DNA from: Candidatus Krumholzibacteriia bacterium
GTDB lineage: Bacteria; Krumholzibacteriota; Krumholzibacteriia; JAJRXK01
Direction: 5' to 3'
NCBI GenBank assembly: GCA_029932915.1
Contig: JAOZPE010000002.1
Coordinates: forward strand, 71,546-119,023
DNA length: 47,478 bases
Both the position numbers and the translations under genes were made by a program. The notes beneath the pieces are model-generated. The model ran no database searches. It saw only the letters and a list, made by a program, of their open reading frames with translations, and had not been told where the DNA came from. Of this stretch, positions 35,444-43,467 are shown one piece after another. How positions within the stretch are numbered: the stretch's first letter is position 1; each line of letters begins with the position of its first letter.

Positions 35444-36441
35444 GACGCCGGTGGATGCTCGCCCTGCTCGTCCTGTTCTGCGCCGTGGTGCTGGTGGGGG
35501 CGCCCTTCGTGGGGAGTGAACCCATCTCGGTGAAGGGTGCGGTGAGGGATCTTCTGGCGGGGGCGGCCACCCCCCGGGCGCGTATCCTCGCCCTGCGGCT
35601 GCCGCGCATCGTCCTGGGTCTGGTGGCCGGAGGAAGCCTGGCGGTGGCGGGTGCGGCCTTCCAGACCCTGCTGCGCAATGCCCTGGCCACTCCCTACACC
35701 CTCGGCGTCTCCTTCGCCGGGGCGCTGGGAGCCTTCCTCGCGCTCAGCGTGCCCGCTCTGTCCTTCACCGCGGCCGGGATCTCCTCGGTCACCCTCCTGG
35801 CCTTCCTCTTCGCCGCCCTCGACGTGAGCGCACTGTATCTGATGGCGCGGCGTGGCCGGGGTCTGCGGACGAACGAACTGCTCCTGGCCGGGGTGACCCT
35901 CAACTACTTCGCCGGCGCGGCCATCCTGCTGCTGCGCTTCTTCAGCGATCCCTTCCGGCTGAGGGCGATGGATCACTGGATGATGGGTGGCCTGGCGGTG
36001 GCGGGGTGGAGTGCCCTGGTGCCCTTGCCCGCCATCCTCCTTCCCGCGCTGGCTCTGCTCTTCCTGCAGGCCCCAACCCTCGACCAGCTCTCCTTCGGCG
36101 AGGAGATGGCCGGCAGCCGGGGGGTCGATGTCGATCTGGCCCAGAAGCTGATCCTGCTGGGCGCCTCGGCCGCCACCGCCGCAGTGGTGGCCGTCACCGG
36201 ACCCATCGGCTTCGTCGGTCTGCTCGCTCCCCACGCTGCGCGGCGGATGCTCGGGGTGGCCCATCGCACGCTCCTGCCCGCCTCCTTCCTCCTGGGAGGG
36301 GGATTCCTGGTGCTGGCCGACGCCCTCACCCGCGTCATCGGCGGATGGACGCAGGGAGCGGAACTGCCGGTGGGGGTCTTCACTGCGCTGGTCGGCGCGC
36401 CTCTGTTCCTGATCCTTCTCCTGCGTTCGCGCCGCCCCTGA
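35440..36441 (+). CDS. BtuC/FecCD-like ABC transporter permease
   Basis: 333 residues with about nine to ten transmembrane helices. FecCD/BtuC hallmarks: RLPRIVLGLVAGGSLAVAGA followed by FQTLLRNALATPYTLGVSFA, and the coupling-helix region near the end (TGPIGFVGLLAPHAARRMLG, then ADALTRVI). Moves vitamin B12, haem or siderophores with the neighbouring ATPase and binding protein. Starts at ATG 35440, whose TGA overlap with the ATPase stop is a typical coupled junction. Confidence 0.93.
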   Translation: MRRRWMLALLVLFCAVVLVGAPFVGSEPISVKGAVRDLLAGAATPRARILALRLPRIVLGLVAGGSLAVAGAAFQTLLRNALATPYTLGVSFAGALGAFLALSVPALSFTAAGISSVTLLAFLFAALDVSALYLMARRGRGLRTNELLLAGVTLNYFAGAAILLLRFFSDPFRLRAMDHWMMGGLAVAGWSALVPLPAILLPALALLFLQAPTLDQLSFGEEMAGSRGVDVDLAQKLILLGASAATAAVVAVTGPIGFVGLLAPHAARRMLGVAHRTLLPASFLLGGGFLVLADALTRVIGGWTQGAELPVGVFTALVGAPLFLILLLRSRRP

Positions 36442-36528
36442 CCCTCTTGCCACAGGCGCCGGGCTCGAGGGCCTTCCCCTTTTCGAGCCGCCGTGAGCTG
36501 CACGCTTTCGCAGTGGGCCGACAAGGGC

Positions 36529-36534
36529 TAGACT
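36529..36534 (+). promoter_or_regulatory. Candidate -10 element of the cob(I)alamin adenosyltransferase gene
   Basis: TAGACT, the same -10 as the kor promoter, ends 6 bases before ATG 36541, so the message would be leaderless or nearly so. The -35 (TTTCGC at 17-base spacing) is poor. Confidence 0.35.
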
Positions 36535-36540
36535 GGCCCC

Positions 36541-37146
36541 ATGGTCAAACTCAACCGTATCTACACCCGCACCGGCGACGACGGGACCACCGGTCTGGTC
36601 GGGGGCAGCCGCCGCTCCAAGAGCGATCCCCGGGTGGTGGCCTATGGCACCGTCGACGAACTCAACGCCTTCATCGGCATGTGCGTGGGGGTGTGCGGGG
36701 ACGACGAGGCGATGGCTTCCCTGCTGAGGGAGATCCAGCACGATCTCTTCGACCTCGGCGCCGACCTGGCGACCCCTTTCGCATCTTCCCCTTCCCCGGA
36801 ATCGGCCACGCCGGAACCAGCCGAGGCGGATTCGGCGCTGCGCATCGTCCCCTCCCAGGTGCAGCATCTGGAGGCCGCCATCGACGAGCGCAACCGCCAC
36901 CTGCAGCCCCTGAACAGCTTCGTCCTGCCCGGCGGTTCGGAGGCCGCCCGTTGGCTGCACCTGGCGCGGGCGGTGTGCCGGCGGGCCGAGCGCGATTGCG
37001 TGGCCCTGGCCGAGCGCGAAGCGATCAATCCGGTGGCCATCGAGTATCTCAATCGTCTCAGTGATCTTCTCTTCGTATGCGCGCGGGAAGCCAACGACCA
37101 CGGCCATGACGACGTGCTGTGGGAACCCGGTCACGGCCGCCGCTGA
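36541..37146 (+). CDS. PduO-type ATP:cob(I)alamin adenosyltransferase
   Basis: 201 residues. Transfers adenosyl from ATP to cob(I)alamin to make coenzyme B12. The ATP-binding N-terminus IYTRTGDDGTTGLVGG is diagnostic, as are YGTVDELNAFIG, NSFVLPGG and the C-terminal helix AVCRRAERDCVALAEREAINP. Five-helix bundle. An insert of low-complexity Ser/Pro/Glu/Ala (about residues 79-100) replaces a short loop found in most relatives. It follows the BtuFDC-like genes by 99 bases, so import and activation of corrinoids are linked. Confidence 0.94.
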   Translation: MVKLNRIYTRTGDDGTTGLVGGSRRSKSDPRVVAYGTVDELNAFIGMCVGVCGDDEAMASLLREIQHDLFDLGADLATPFASSPSPESATPEPAEADSALRIVPSQVQHLEAAIDERNRHLQPLNSFVLPGGSEAARWLHLARAVCRRAERDCVALAEREAINPVAIEYLNRLSDLLFVCAREANDHGHDDVLWEPGHGRR

Positions 37147-37156
37147 GGTGTCTTCC

Positions 37157-38275
37157 ATGGAACATCCGGTTCCGTTCGTGGACTTGCAGTCTCTCTTGCG
37201 GCGGCAGATGGGGGAACTGCGCGAGGCGCTCGACGAGGTCCTCCAGTCGGGACGCTTCATCGGCGGCCCCAAGGTGGATGAACTGGAGCAGGCGCTCGCC
37301 GATCTGGTGGGCGTGCCCCACGCGGTGGCCTGCGCATCGGGGACGGTGGCCGAACATCTGCTGCTGATGGCGGCGGGCATCGGACCCGGCGACGAGGTAC
37401 TCGTCCCCGATTTCACCTTCGCCGCCACCGTCGAGGCGGTGCTCCTGGTGGGAGCGACACCGGTCTTCGTGGACATCGAGGCGGAGACCTTCTCCATGGA
37501 TCTCGCCGCCGCCCAGCGGGCCATGAGCGACAAGGTGAAGGCCGTCGTCCCGGTGAGCCTCTTCGGACATCCCGCCCATCTGGCCGCGTTCGAGGCGTGG
37601 TGCGAAAACGAGGGCATCCTCATGCTGGAGGACGCCTGTCAGAGCATGGGAGCCAGCGAGGGAGGACGGCGCAGCGGAAGTTTCGGGAATGCAGCCTTCA
37701 CCTCCTTCTACCCGGCCAAGCCCCTGGGCGGGCTCGGTGACGGAGGCATGGTGTTCACCCGTGACGGCGAGTTGGCCGAGCGGGTGCGGCGCCTGCGGCA
37801 CCACGGGGAGACGGGTCATCATCTGCATGGGGAGATGGGCACGAACGCGCGCTTGAACGCATTGCAGTGCGCTGCCCTTCTGGTTCGCCTGCGATCGTTC
37901 CCGCAGGAATTGCAGTGGCGGCAGGAGGCGGCAGAGCGCTACGAGGCGGCGCTGGGTGGGCACTTCGTCACCCCCAAGGTGAGGGAGGGCGCTGCGTCGA
38001 GCTGGGCCCAGTACACCCTGCGTCTTCCCGACGCGCAGCAGCGCGACGCCTTCCGCGATTCCCTCCAGCAGCGCGGCGTGCCCACCGTGGTGCACTACCC
38101 GCGGCCGCTCCACACCCAGCCCGGTCTGCAGGGCCGCTCGTACCGTCTGACGCCGACTCCGGTGAGCGAGCGCGTGTGTGGGGAAGTGGTGTCCCTGCCC
38201 ATCTCCGCCGACATCCAGGGGAGCGACCAACGGCGGGTGATCGAGGCCGCGCTGGAATGGGCGGGCTCGGCGTAG
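37157..38275 (+). CDS. DegT/DnrJ/EryC1/StrS-family sugar aminotransferase
   Basis: 372 residues, PLP-dependent fold type I. The Schiff-base lysine is K188 in TSFYPAKPLGGLGDGGMV. FVDLQSLLRRQMGELREAL and QSGRFIGGPKVDELEQALAD open the protein as in WbpE/ArnB-type enzymes, and LEDACQSMGASEGG holds the PLP-contacting Asp. These enzymes aminate keto-sugar nucleotides for surface polysaccharides. It starts 10 bases after the adenosyltransferase, an unexpected partner. The LbH acyltransferase at 41904-42383 could acylate its amino-sugar product. Confidence 0.92.
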   Translation: MEHPVPFVDLQSLLRRQMGELREALDEVLQSGRFIGGPKVDELEQALADLVGVPHAVACASGTVAEHLLLMAAGIGPGDEVLVPDFTFAATVEAVLLVGATPVFVDIEAETFSMDLAAAQRAMSDKVKAVVPVSLFGHPAHLAAFEAWCENEGILMLEDACQSMGASEGGRRSGSFGNAAFTSFYPAKPLGGLGDGGMVFTRDGELAERVRRLRHHGETGHHLHGEMGTNARLNALQCAALLVRLRSFPQELQWRQEAAERYEAALGGHFVTPKVREGAASSWAQYTLRLPDAQQRDAFRDSLQQRGVPTVVHYPRPLHTQPGLQGRSYRLTPTPVSERVCGEVVSLPISADIQGSDQRRVIEAALEWAGSA

Positions 38276-38343
38276 GGCCCGGTGCAGGAGACGATCCGGC
38301 GAGGGCGCCGCGCCACCGGATCGGGAAAGGAAGAGCGACCGCC

Positions 38344-41151
38344 ATGGACCGCCTTCGACATCGCTTCGGGTACGGGCGGTGGTACGACACCGCAAGCCCA
38401 CCGGCCGTCTGGCCGTGTTCCCGCCGGCCGGGGCCACGGTGGAGGGGATGGCTCGTGCTCGTGGTGGCGGCGATGGTGGCGGGCCTTGCTGGGCCAGTCG
38501 GACCGGCTTCGGCGTGGGCCGGTGCGGGCGGATCCTCCAGCGGAGAGGAAACCCTTCCCGAACGCCCGACTCCGGTGGAGAGGCTGGTGGACGAGGCACG
38601 GCATCTGGCCGCCGACAGCCCGCGGGTCGAGTTGGAGGAGATGGGACGCACCGCCGAGGGCGACCCGCTCCTGCTGTTGAGCATCACCGCCGAGGCGAAC
38701 CGTCCACGCCTGGCCTCCCGCCCCGCTCGCATGGAGACGATCATCGACCCGCGTCGCCCGCGCGGCGAGCGCGACGCGGCCATCGAGGCATCGCTGGCCG
38801 CGGTGTGGGTGGTGGGCAGTGTGCACGGGGACGAGGCGAGTGGTTCGGACGCTGCGCTTCTGCTGGCGCGTCATCTGGCCAGCGATGGGAGCGAGCGGAC
38901 GAGGGAGATCCTCTCGCGTTCGGTGGTGCTCATCGAACTGTGCGCCAATCCCTCCGGACGCCGCCGTTTCCTGCAGCACCTGCGTTCGTTCACCTTCTCC
39001 GCCCCGGACGCCGATCCCGAGGCGGTCGAGCACCGGCAGATGTGGCCGGGCGGCCGCACGAACCACTGGTTCTTCGATCTGAACCGTGACTGGGCGCTGT
39101 TGACCCAGCAGGAGACGCGGGCGCGGGTGGCGGCCTGGTTGCGGTGGCGTCCGCAGGTGGTGATCGACCTGCACGAGATGGGGTCGCGTTCGAGCTACTT
39201 CTTTCCTCCTTCGGCTGAGCCGATGAATCCCCTTCTGCCCTCCTCGCTGGGCACGTGGCTGGAGGACTTCGGACGGGCCAATGCCCGGGCCTTCGATCGC
39301 GAGGGCCTGGACTACTACGTCGGCGAGGACTTCGATCTGTTCTATCCGGGCTACGGCGATTCCTGGCCCAGCCTGAACGGCGCGGTGGGCATGACCTACG
39401 AACAGGGAACCAGCCGCGGGATCGAGATGCGCACGCCCACCGGGGTGAGACGGTACGAGGACGCGGTGCGCGGGCACTTCACCGCCGCGCTGGCCACCTG
39501 CCGCCATGCCGCCGCCCGCGGTCCCGAACTGCTTCGCTACCAGGCCGCCTTCTTCGACCAGGCGATGGAGGAGGCAGGCCGCCGCGACGAGCGCGAGTAC
39601 CTCATCGACGGAGCGGTCCACCCGGCGGAGGCCCGACGGCTGGCCACTCTGCTGGCGGCGCAAGGCATCGAGGTGTGGCGGATCGAGAAGCCGCTTCGGG
39701 TGAAGGTCAGCGAGGAGGATGGCGGCGGGGCACGGGAGCACCGCTTCTCTCCCGGCAGCTTCCGCATTCCCCTGCGGCAACCCGCCTATCCCCTCCTGGA
39801 GAGTCTGCTCCGGCGCGAACTGCCGATCGACGAGGACTTCCTCGAGGAAGAACGGACGCGGCGCGACGAGGGCCTGCCGCTGCGCTTCTACGACGTGACC
39901 TCCTGGAGTCTGGCCCTCTCCCACGGTCTGACGCTGTACCGCTCGCGGCGGGAGCTGTCGGGTCTCGGCCGGCGCCTGGAAGAGGCGGGCAGCTTCGCCG
40001 TGTCTGCCGCGGAGCCGCTCGTGTCCGGCTCCGGCACGGCGCCGGGCCTCGAAGTCGGTGCGGCGGCCGCCGTGGACACCGCCGCGGCACACGCGGCCTA
40101 CGGCTACCTCATTCCCTACCGGGACAGTGCCTGCCCAGCCGCACTGGCCTTCCTGTGGAAGAAGGGGGTCCGGGTGCACACCGCCCGGGAGACCTTCCAC
40201 CAGGGAGGGATCGACTATCCCGCCGGGAGCCTGGTGGTGAAGCGCCGGGCCCAGGACGAGGATCTTCCCCTCGATGCGGTGATGGCCGAGGCCGCCGCGC
40301 GCACCGGCGCCCGGGTGCATCCCACCGGCGGAGCGTGGACCGACGAGGGACCTTCGCTGGGGAGCAACCGGGTCGTCCTGTTGAAGCCGCCCCGGGTGGC
40401 GGTTGCGGTCGGACCGCCGCTGAACCCCAGCAGTGTGGGCGCCGTGTTGTGGCTGCTGCGCGAGGAGACCGGGCTGGAGGCGACGGCGGTTCCCTTCGAA
40501 CGGCTCGGACGGATGCACCTGAGGGAGTGGGACGTCATCGTCCTCGCGGACATGCGGGCGGGCGATCGCCGCTTGCCCGAGCATCTGCGCCAGTGGGTCG
40601 AGTTGGGGGGGACGCTGGTGGCCGAGGCCGGGGCGGTCAAGATGCTCACCGGCGTGGAGGACTGGTTGCATGCCTCGCTGGTGGAGGATCTCGGCGGCGG
40701 CGAGGAGGATGCCCAGGGAGACAGCCTGTCCGCGAAGGGATCTTCTCCTTCGGCCTCCGAGCCACAGAATCGCCGCTCCATGCGGGAACCGGGGATGCGC
40801 CCCGAGCGTACGCCGGGAGCCATCTTGCGACTGGAGCTTGCAAAGCACCATTTCCTGAACTTCTCGGCGGGACCCGACGCCCATGCCCTGGTGCTGAGCG
40901 ATCGTCTGCTCCAGGCCGGCGACGGTGACGTGGTGGCCGCCTCCTACGACGCCTTTTCGCCGCGGGTGGCTGGTTTCGTCTGGCCGGAGATGGAGGAGGC
41001 CCTGGCGGGAAGGGCCTGGTCGCTGAGCGAGTCCCATGGGCAGGGGAAAGTGGTGCTTTTCGCCGAGGAGACGGCATTTCGGGGGTCGTGGCCCGTCACC
41101 GAGCGGATGCTCCTGAACGCGGTCCTGTGGGGGCCGAGTCTGGGGCGGTGA
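38344..41151 (+). CDS. Large secreted M14-family metallocarboxypeptidase
   Basis: 935 residues. A basic N-terminus leads into a signal segment (WLVLVVAAMVAGLAGPVGPAS). Zinc ligands are H161 and E164 in SVHGDEASGSDAALL and H277 in VVIDLHEMGSRSSYF; DLNRDWALL precedes the last, and E353 in MTYEQGTSRG fits the catalytic glutamate. After the peptidase domain (about 70-410) comes a long helical/mixed region and a C-terminal GATase-like segment (about 680-800; RVAVAVGPPLNPSSVGAVLW, LGGTLVAEAGAVKML). M14 enzymes release C-terminal residues or trim peptidoglycan peptides. An in-frame start far upstream runs through the DegT gene and is rejected. Confidence 0.88.
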   Translation: MDRLRHRFGYGRWYDTASPPAVWPCSRRPGPRWRGWLVLVVAAMVAGLAGPVGPASAWAGAGGSSSGEETLPERPTPVERLVDEARHLAADSPRVELEEMGRTAEGDPLLLLSITAEANRPRLASRPARMETIIDPRRPRGERDAAIEASLAAVWVVGSVHGDEASGSDAALLLARHLASDGSERTREILSRSVVLIELCANPSGRRRFLQHLRSFTFSAPDADPEAVEHRQMWPGGRTNHWFFDLNRDWALLTQQETRARVAAWLRWRPQVVIDLHEMGSRSSYFFPPSAEPMNPLLPSSLGTWLEDFGRANARAFDREGLDYYVGEDFDLFYPGYGDSWPSLNGAVGMTYEQGTSRGIEMRTPTGVRRYEDAVRGHFTAALATCRHAAARGPELLRYQAAFFDQAMEEAGRRDEREYLIDGAVHPAEARRLATLLAAQGIEVWRIEKPLRVKVSEEDGGGAREHRFSPGSFRIPLRQPAYPLLESLLRRELPIDEDFLEEERTRRDEGLPLRFYDVTSWSLALSHGLTLYRSRRELSGLGRRLEEAGSFAVSAAEPLVSGSGTAPGLEVGAAAAVDTAAAHAAYGYLIPYRDSACPAALAFLWKKGVRVHTARETFHQGGIDYPAGSLVVKRRAQDEDLPLDAVMAEAAARTGARVHPTGGAWTDEGPSLGSNRVVLLKPPRVAVAVGPPLNPSSVGAVLWLLREETGLEATAVPFERLGRMHLREWDVIVLADMRAGDRRLPEHLRQWVELGGTLVAEAGAVKMLTGVEDWLHASLVEDLGGGEEDAQGDSLSAKGSSPSASEPQNRRSMREPGMRPERTPGAILRLELAKHHFLNFSAGPDAHALVLSDRLLQAGDGDVVAASYDAFSPRVAGFVWPEMEEALAGRAWSLSESHGQGKVVLFAEETAFRGSWPVTERMLLNAVLWGPSLGR

Positions 41152-41410
41152 GCCTCGTCCAAGGGCCGGATACCCCCTCGTTTCGACCCTCCTGACCCCT
41201 TTAGGTAGAACTACCCCATTCTCGCCAAGGCGTTGCGCTGGGCGCGGGAATGGTTTCAATTGACGGCGGAGCGGGAGCGCTCCTCGGGGAAACCGCCCCC
41301 GGCCGCAGCGCGGAAACGGCGGGACCAGTTTCAACGACCACGTGCGGGTCGGACCGGTCACAGCGTTTGGGGATGGATGCCGACACACGGGCGCCGTCGG
41401 ATCATCCCGT

Positions 41411-41665
41411 AGGAATCCCTCGCAGGGCGTGGCGAGGATTCTATTTCGCGCTGGGACGGCTGTGAGCGCCTCATGGGGTACTGGGACCAATCCCCATGGC
41501 CAAAGGTCTCAAAGCTTGGGTTCGACCCGCACCCCCTTGCCTCTCTGCTCGACTCATCCGGAATCGGCTCCCGCCGGTAGCACAGCAGCAGCATGGACGG
41601 GTGGAGAGGCAACATCTCCTGTGTGGAGATCGACGAGGCGGGCCAGGGCCCGCCTCGTTTTTTTT
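41411..41665 (+). ncRNA. Candidate structured RNA ending in a terminator
   Basis: Hairpins in order: a bulged stem at 41411-41442 (AGGAATCCCTCGC against GCGAGGATTCT), CATGGGG/CCCCATG at 41472-41498, then two mutually exclusive stems sharing TCTCC (41603-41619 and 41614-41630), then the terminator. Nothing matches tmRNA, RNase P, SRP or 6S RNA landmarks that I know. It could be an independent small RNA or a long structured 3' end of the M14 message. Confidence 0.35.
41633..41665 (+). terminator. Strong Rho-independent terminator
   Basis: ACGAGGCGGGC, loop CAGG, GCCCGCCTCGT, with a run of eight Ts at 41658-41665. It works for rightward transcription only. The nearest upstream gene on this strand ends 480 bases earlier. 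Confidence 0.9.
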
Positions 41666-41768
41666 GTTCGGTGCCTCCACGAAGGGGTTCCTCCGCCTCG
41701 GTCTCGGCCTCGATGCGGCGCTGGAACTCCGGGCACCTTCGGCCGAAGCTTCCTGTCCACTCCGGGCT

Positions 41769-41797
41769 TTGCCCTCCTCCAGGGCGCGGTCTATGCT
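41769..41797 (+). promoter_or_regulatory. Promoter of the LbH acyltransferase gene
   Basis: TTGCCC, exactly 17 bases, TATGCT. Start of transcription would be near 41804, giving a leader of about 100 bases. Confidence 0.6.
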
Positions 41798-41903
41798 GCT
41801 GTCTCTCCGGATGGGTCTGCGCCCATGGTGGGATCCCCCAGGGGCAGGCGGTCTTTCCCGTGCCCCTTCCCTGTCGCATGTCTTCTTCGAGGAGCTGTTC
41901 GCC

Positions 41904-42383
41904 GTGGAATTCGTGAGCATCGCCGACGATGTCGTCCTGGGCCGTGACGTGAAGATCTACCGCTTCGTGAATCTCTATGGTTGCCGCATCGGCGACGAGA
42001 CCCGCATCGGCACCTTCGTGGAGGTCCAGAAGGGAGTGGTGATCGGCAAACGTTGCAAGATCAGCAGCCACACCTTCATCTGCGAGGGGGTCAGCATCGG
42101 CGACGGCTGTTTCATCGGACACGGCGTGATCTTCATCAACGACATGCATCCGCGCGCGGTCACCGAGGACGGGCAGCCGGAGAGTGAAGACGACTGGGCC
42201 GACCGTTTCGTGAGCACCGAGATCGCCGCAAGGGTTTCCATCGGCTCGGGCGCCATCATCATGGGCGGCGTGCAGGTGGGCGAGGGCGCGGTGATCGGAG
42301 CCGGTGCGGTGGTGACCAAGGATGTTCCAGCCGGCGCGGTGGTCACCGGGGTTCCGGCCCGCGTGGTTCGGCACCAATCTTGA
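41904..42383 (+). CDS. Left-handed beta-helix (hexapeptide-repeat) acyltransferase
   Basis: 159 residues from GTG 41904, with GAGGAG 9 bases upstream. Repeats of the (L/I/V)-G-x4 type run through the protein: VVLGRDVKIYRFVNLYGCRI, IGTFVEVQKGVVIGKRCKIS, VSIGDGCFIGHGVIFINDMH, GAIIMGGVQVGEGAVIGAGA. The I-N-D-M-H segment holds the histidine expected of sugar N- or O-acetyltransferases of the WbpD/FdtC kind. Likely acylates an amino-sugar nucleotide for surface polysaccharide, fitting the DegT aminotransferase upstream. Substrate unproven. Confidence 0.88.
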   Translation: MEFVSIADDVVLGRDVKIYRFVNLYGCRIGDETRIGTFVEVQKGVVIGKRCKISSHTFICEGVSIGDGCFIGHGVIFINDMHPRAVTEDGQPESEDDWADRFVSTEIAARVSIGSGAIIMGGVQVGEGAVIGAGAVVTKDVPAGAVVTGVPARVVRHQS

Positions 42384-42390
42384 AGGTCTT

Positions 42391-42433
42391 TCTCTCCAGG
42401 TGGTCCCGTCGCGGTGACGGGCGCCTGGAGAGA
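42391..42433 (+). promoter_or_regulatory. Hairpin sequestering the ribosome site of the glycosyltransferase-like gene
   Basis: TCTCTCCAGG (42391-42400) pairs perfectly with CCTGGAGAGA (42424-42433). An inner stem CCCGTC/GACGGG (42405-42421) sits in the loop. The right arm contains the GGAGAGA Shine-Dalgarno and ends 2 bases before ATG 42436, so folding would mask it. It starts 7 bases after the acyltransferase stop. Confidence 0.6.
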
Positions 42434-42435
42434 GC

Positions 42436-43467
42436 ATGCGCGTCGGATTCATCGTCACCCTCTGTGAACAGCTCGAACGCTTCGAGCCCATCCTCCGGCG
42501 GACGCCCGGGGCGCGCTTCCTCGTGCCGGCGGGCCGCTGGCCCTCCCCCCATCACGACTCGCGGCAGAGGATCCTCCAGTGCCTGTACCGGCGCGGACTG
42601 CCACCGGTGACCGAGGCCGGCGGGGACTTCGATCTCGTCGTCACCGCGGGGGAGTCGCCGGCGTCCTCGATCGAAGCGTGGTTGCGGCCGGGGGGGACGC
42701 TGGTCCAGTGGCGCGATCCCTGTCATCCTTCGTTCTCTCCGACGGCGTCGTCGTTGGTGCTGGCCTCCGGGCCCGCGCTGCTTCCCCCGGACGGGGACCT
42801 CCCATCGGCCGTGGTGGGCGACCCCCTGCTGGACACCGCCCTGGAGGCGGGGGCCGCAGTGCGCGCCCGGCGTGCCCTGGGGCTGAGCGTCCCCGCCGAA
42901 CGTCCCCTGGTGCTGGTGCATGCGGAGGCGGGAAGCAGGGCGGTACACGCGCTCGCCGACGCCCTTGCCTCGCTTCGCCTGGACTTCGATGTGGTGGTGA
43001 CAGCCTCCACCGAGGCCCGTCTCGCCCGTTCCGATCCCCTTCCCCGCGCCCTCAGCGGCCCGGGTGTGTCGCGGCCCGGCGAGGACATCCCCCGCGCCGA
43101 ACTGTTGGCCGCGGCCGATCTGGTGCTGGCCGAGGGGGGAGGCCTGTTGGTGGAGGCGGCTGCCCTGGGCAAGCCCGCCTGGGGTCTGGGGGCGTGGAAC
43201 CTTCCCGCGCGGCGCAGCGGTGGGGTGGTGGATCCCGTGCAGGAGGCGCTGCGGCGGTGGCAGTGGGTGGACGACGCCGGTGAGCTGCGCGCACTCGTCT
43301 CCCGCTGCGACGAGGCGAGGAGGGAGTGGGCGGAATGGATCCGTCCGGTGGCCCAGTCGCTGGTCGGAGTGGCCGACGGAGGATCGACGCGCCGCTTCGT
43401 TTCTTCCCTGAGAGTATTGGGACCGCCCGACTTTCCTCTGCCGTCCTCGCGTGTCCGATCGCGATGA
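42436..43467 (+). CDS. GT-B glycosyltransferase-like protein, unknown specificity
   Basis: 343 residues with a two-lobe layout like CDP-glycerol glycerophosphotransferases or UDP-GlcNAc epimerase-like enzymes. The C-terminal lobe has AADLVLAEGGGLLVEAAALG followed by K-P-A-W-G-L, matching the A-D-x-x-(I/L)-(S/T/A)-(D/E)-x-S-x-x-x-E-A pattern, with G in place of the usual S. The N-terminal lobe (about 1-130; FLVPAGRWPSPHHDSRQRIL) is not recognised. Starts at ATG 42436 just inside a hairpin. The end of the gene contains the first copy of a 24-bp tandem repeat. Function as a transferase is inference. Confidence 0.6.
   Translation: MRVGFIVTLCEQLERFEPILRRTPGARFLVPAGRWPSPHHDSRQRILQCLYRRGLPPVTEAGGDFDLVVTAGESPASSIEAWLRPGGTLVQWRDPCHPSFSPTASSLVLASGPALLPPDGDLPSAVVGDPLLDTALEAGAAVRARRALGLSVPAERPLVLVHAEAGSRAVHALADALASLRLDFDVVVTASTEARLARSDPLPRALSGPGVSRPGEDIPRAELLAAADLVLAEGGGLLVEAAALGKPAWGLGAWNLPARRSGGVVDPVQEALRRWQWVDDAGELRALVSRCDEARREWAEWIRPVAQSLVGVADGGSTRRFVSSLRVLGPPDFPLPSSRVRSR

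Larger units (their letters stand above)
41152..41903. other. 752-base intergenic region without a convincing gene
   Basis: No reading frame here has a recognisable protein or a good ribosome site. It holds a palindrome GGTAG-AA-CTACC (41204-41215), hairpins described separately, a strong rightward terminator (41633-41665), and a promoter for the next gene (41769-41797). The 41152-41632 part has no assigned promoter. Confidence 0.6.

Noticed and set aside
41253-41334. Two GTTTCAA copies resembling CRISPR repeat ends
   Set aside because: Only two 7-base matches, 75 bases apart, with different flanks; no repeat-spacer array and no cas genes.
41250-41465. A 71-codon reading frame in the gene-free region
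   Set aside because: No ribosome site, no similarity, composition like noncoding sequence, and it overlaps predicted RNA hairpins.
38095-41490. A 1131-codon reading frame on the minus strand opposite the M14 peptidase gene
   Set aside because: It is the antisense of a real gene with clear zinc-site motifs. High GC removes stop codons, and the translation has no recognisable domain.
41515-41535. GGGTTCGACCC resembling a tRNA or tmRNA T-arm
   Set aside because: Only a 3-bp stem; no acceptor, D or anticodon arms can be folded around it.
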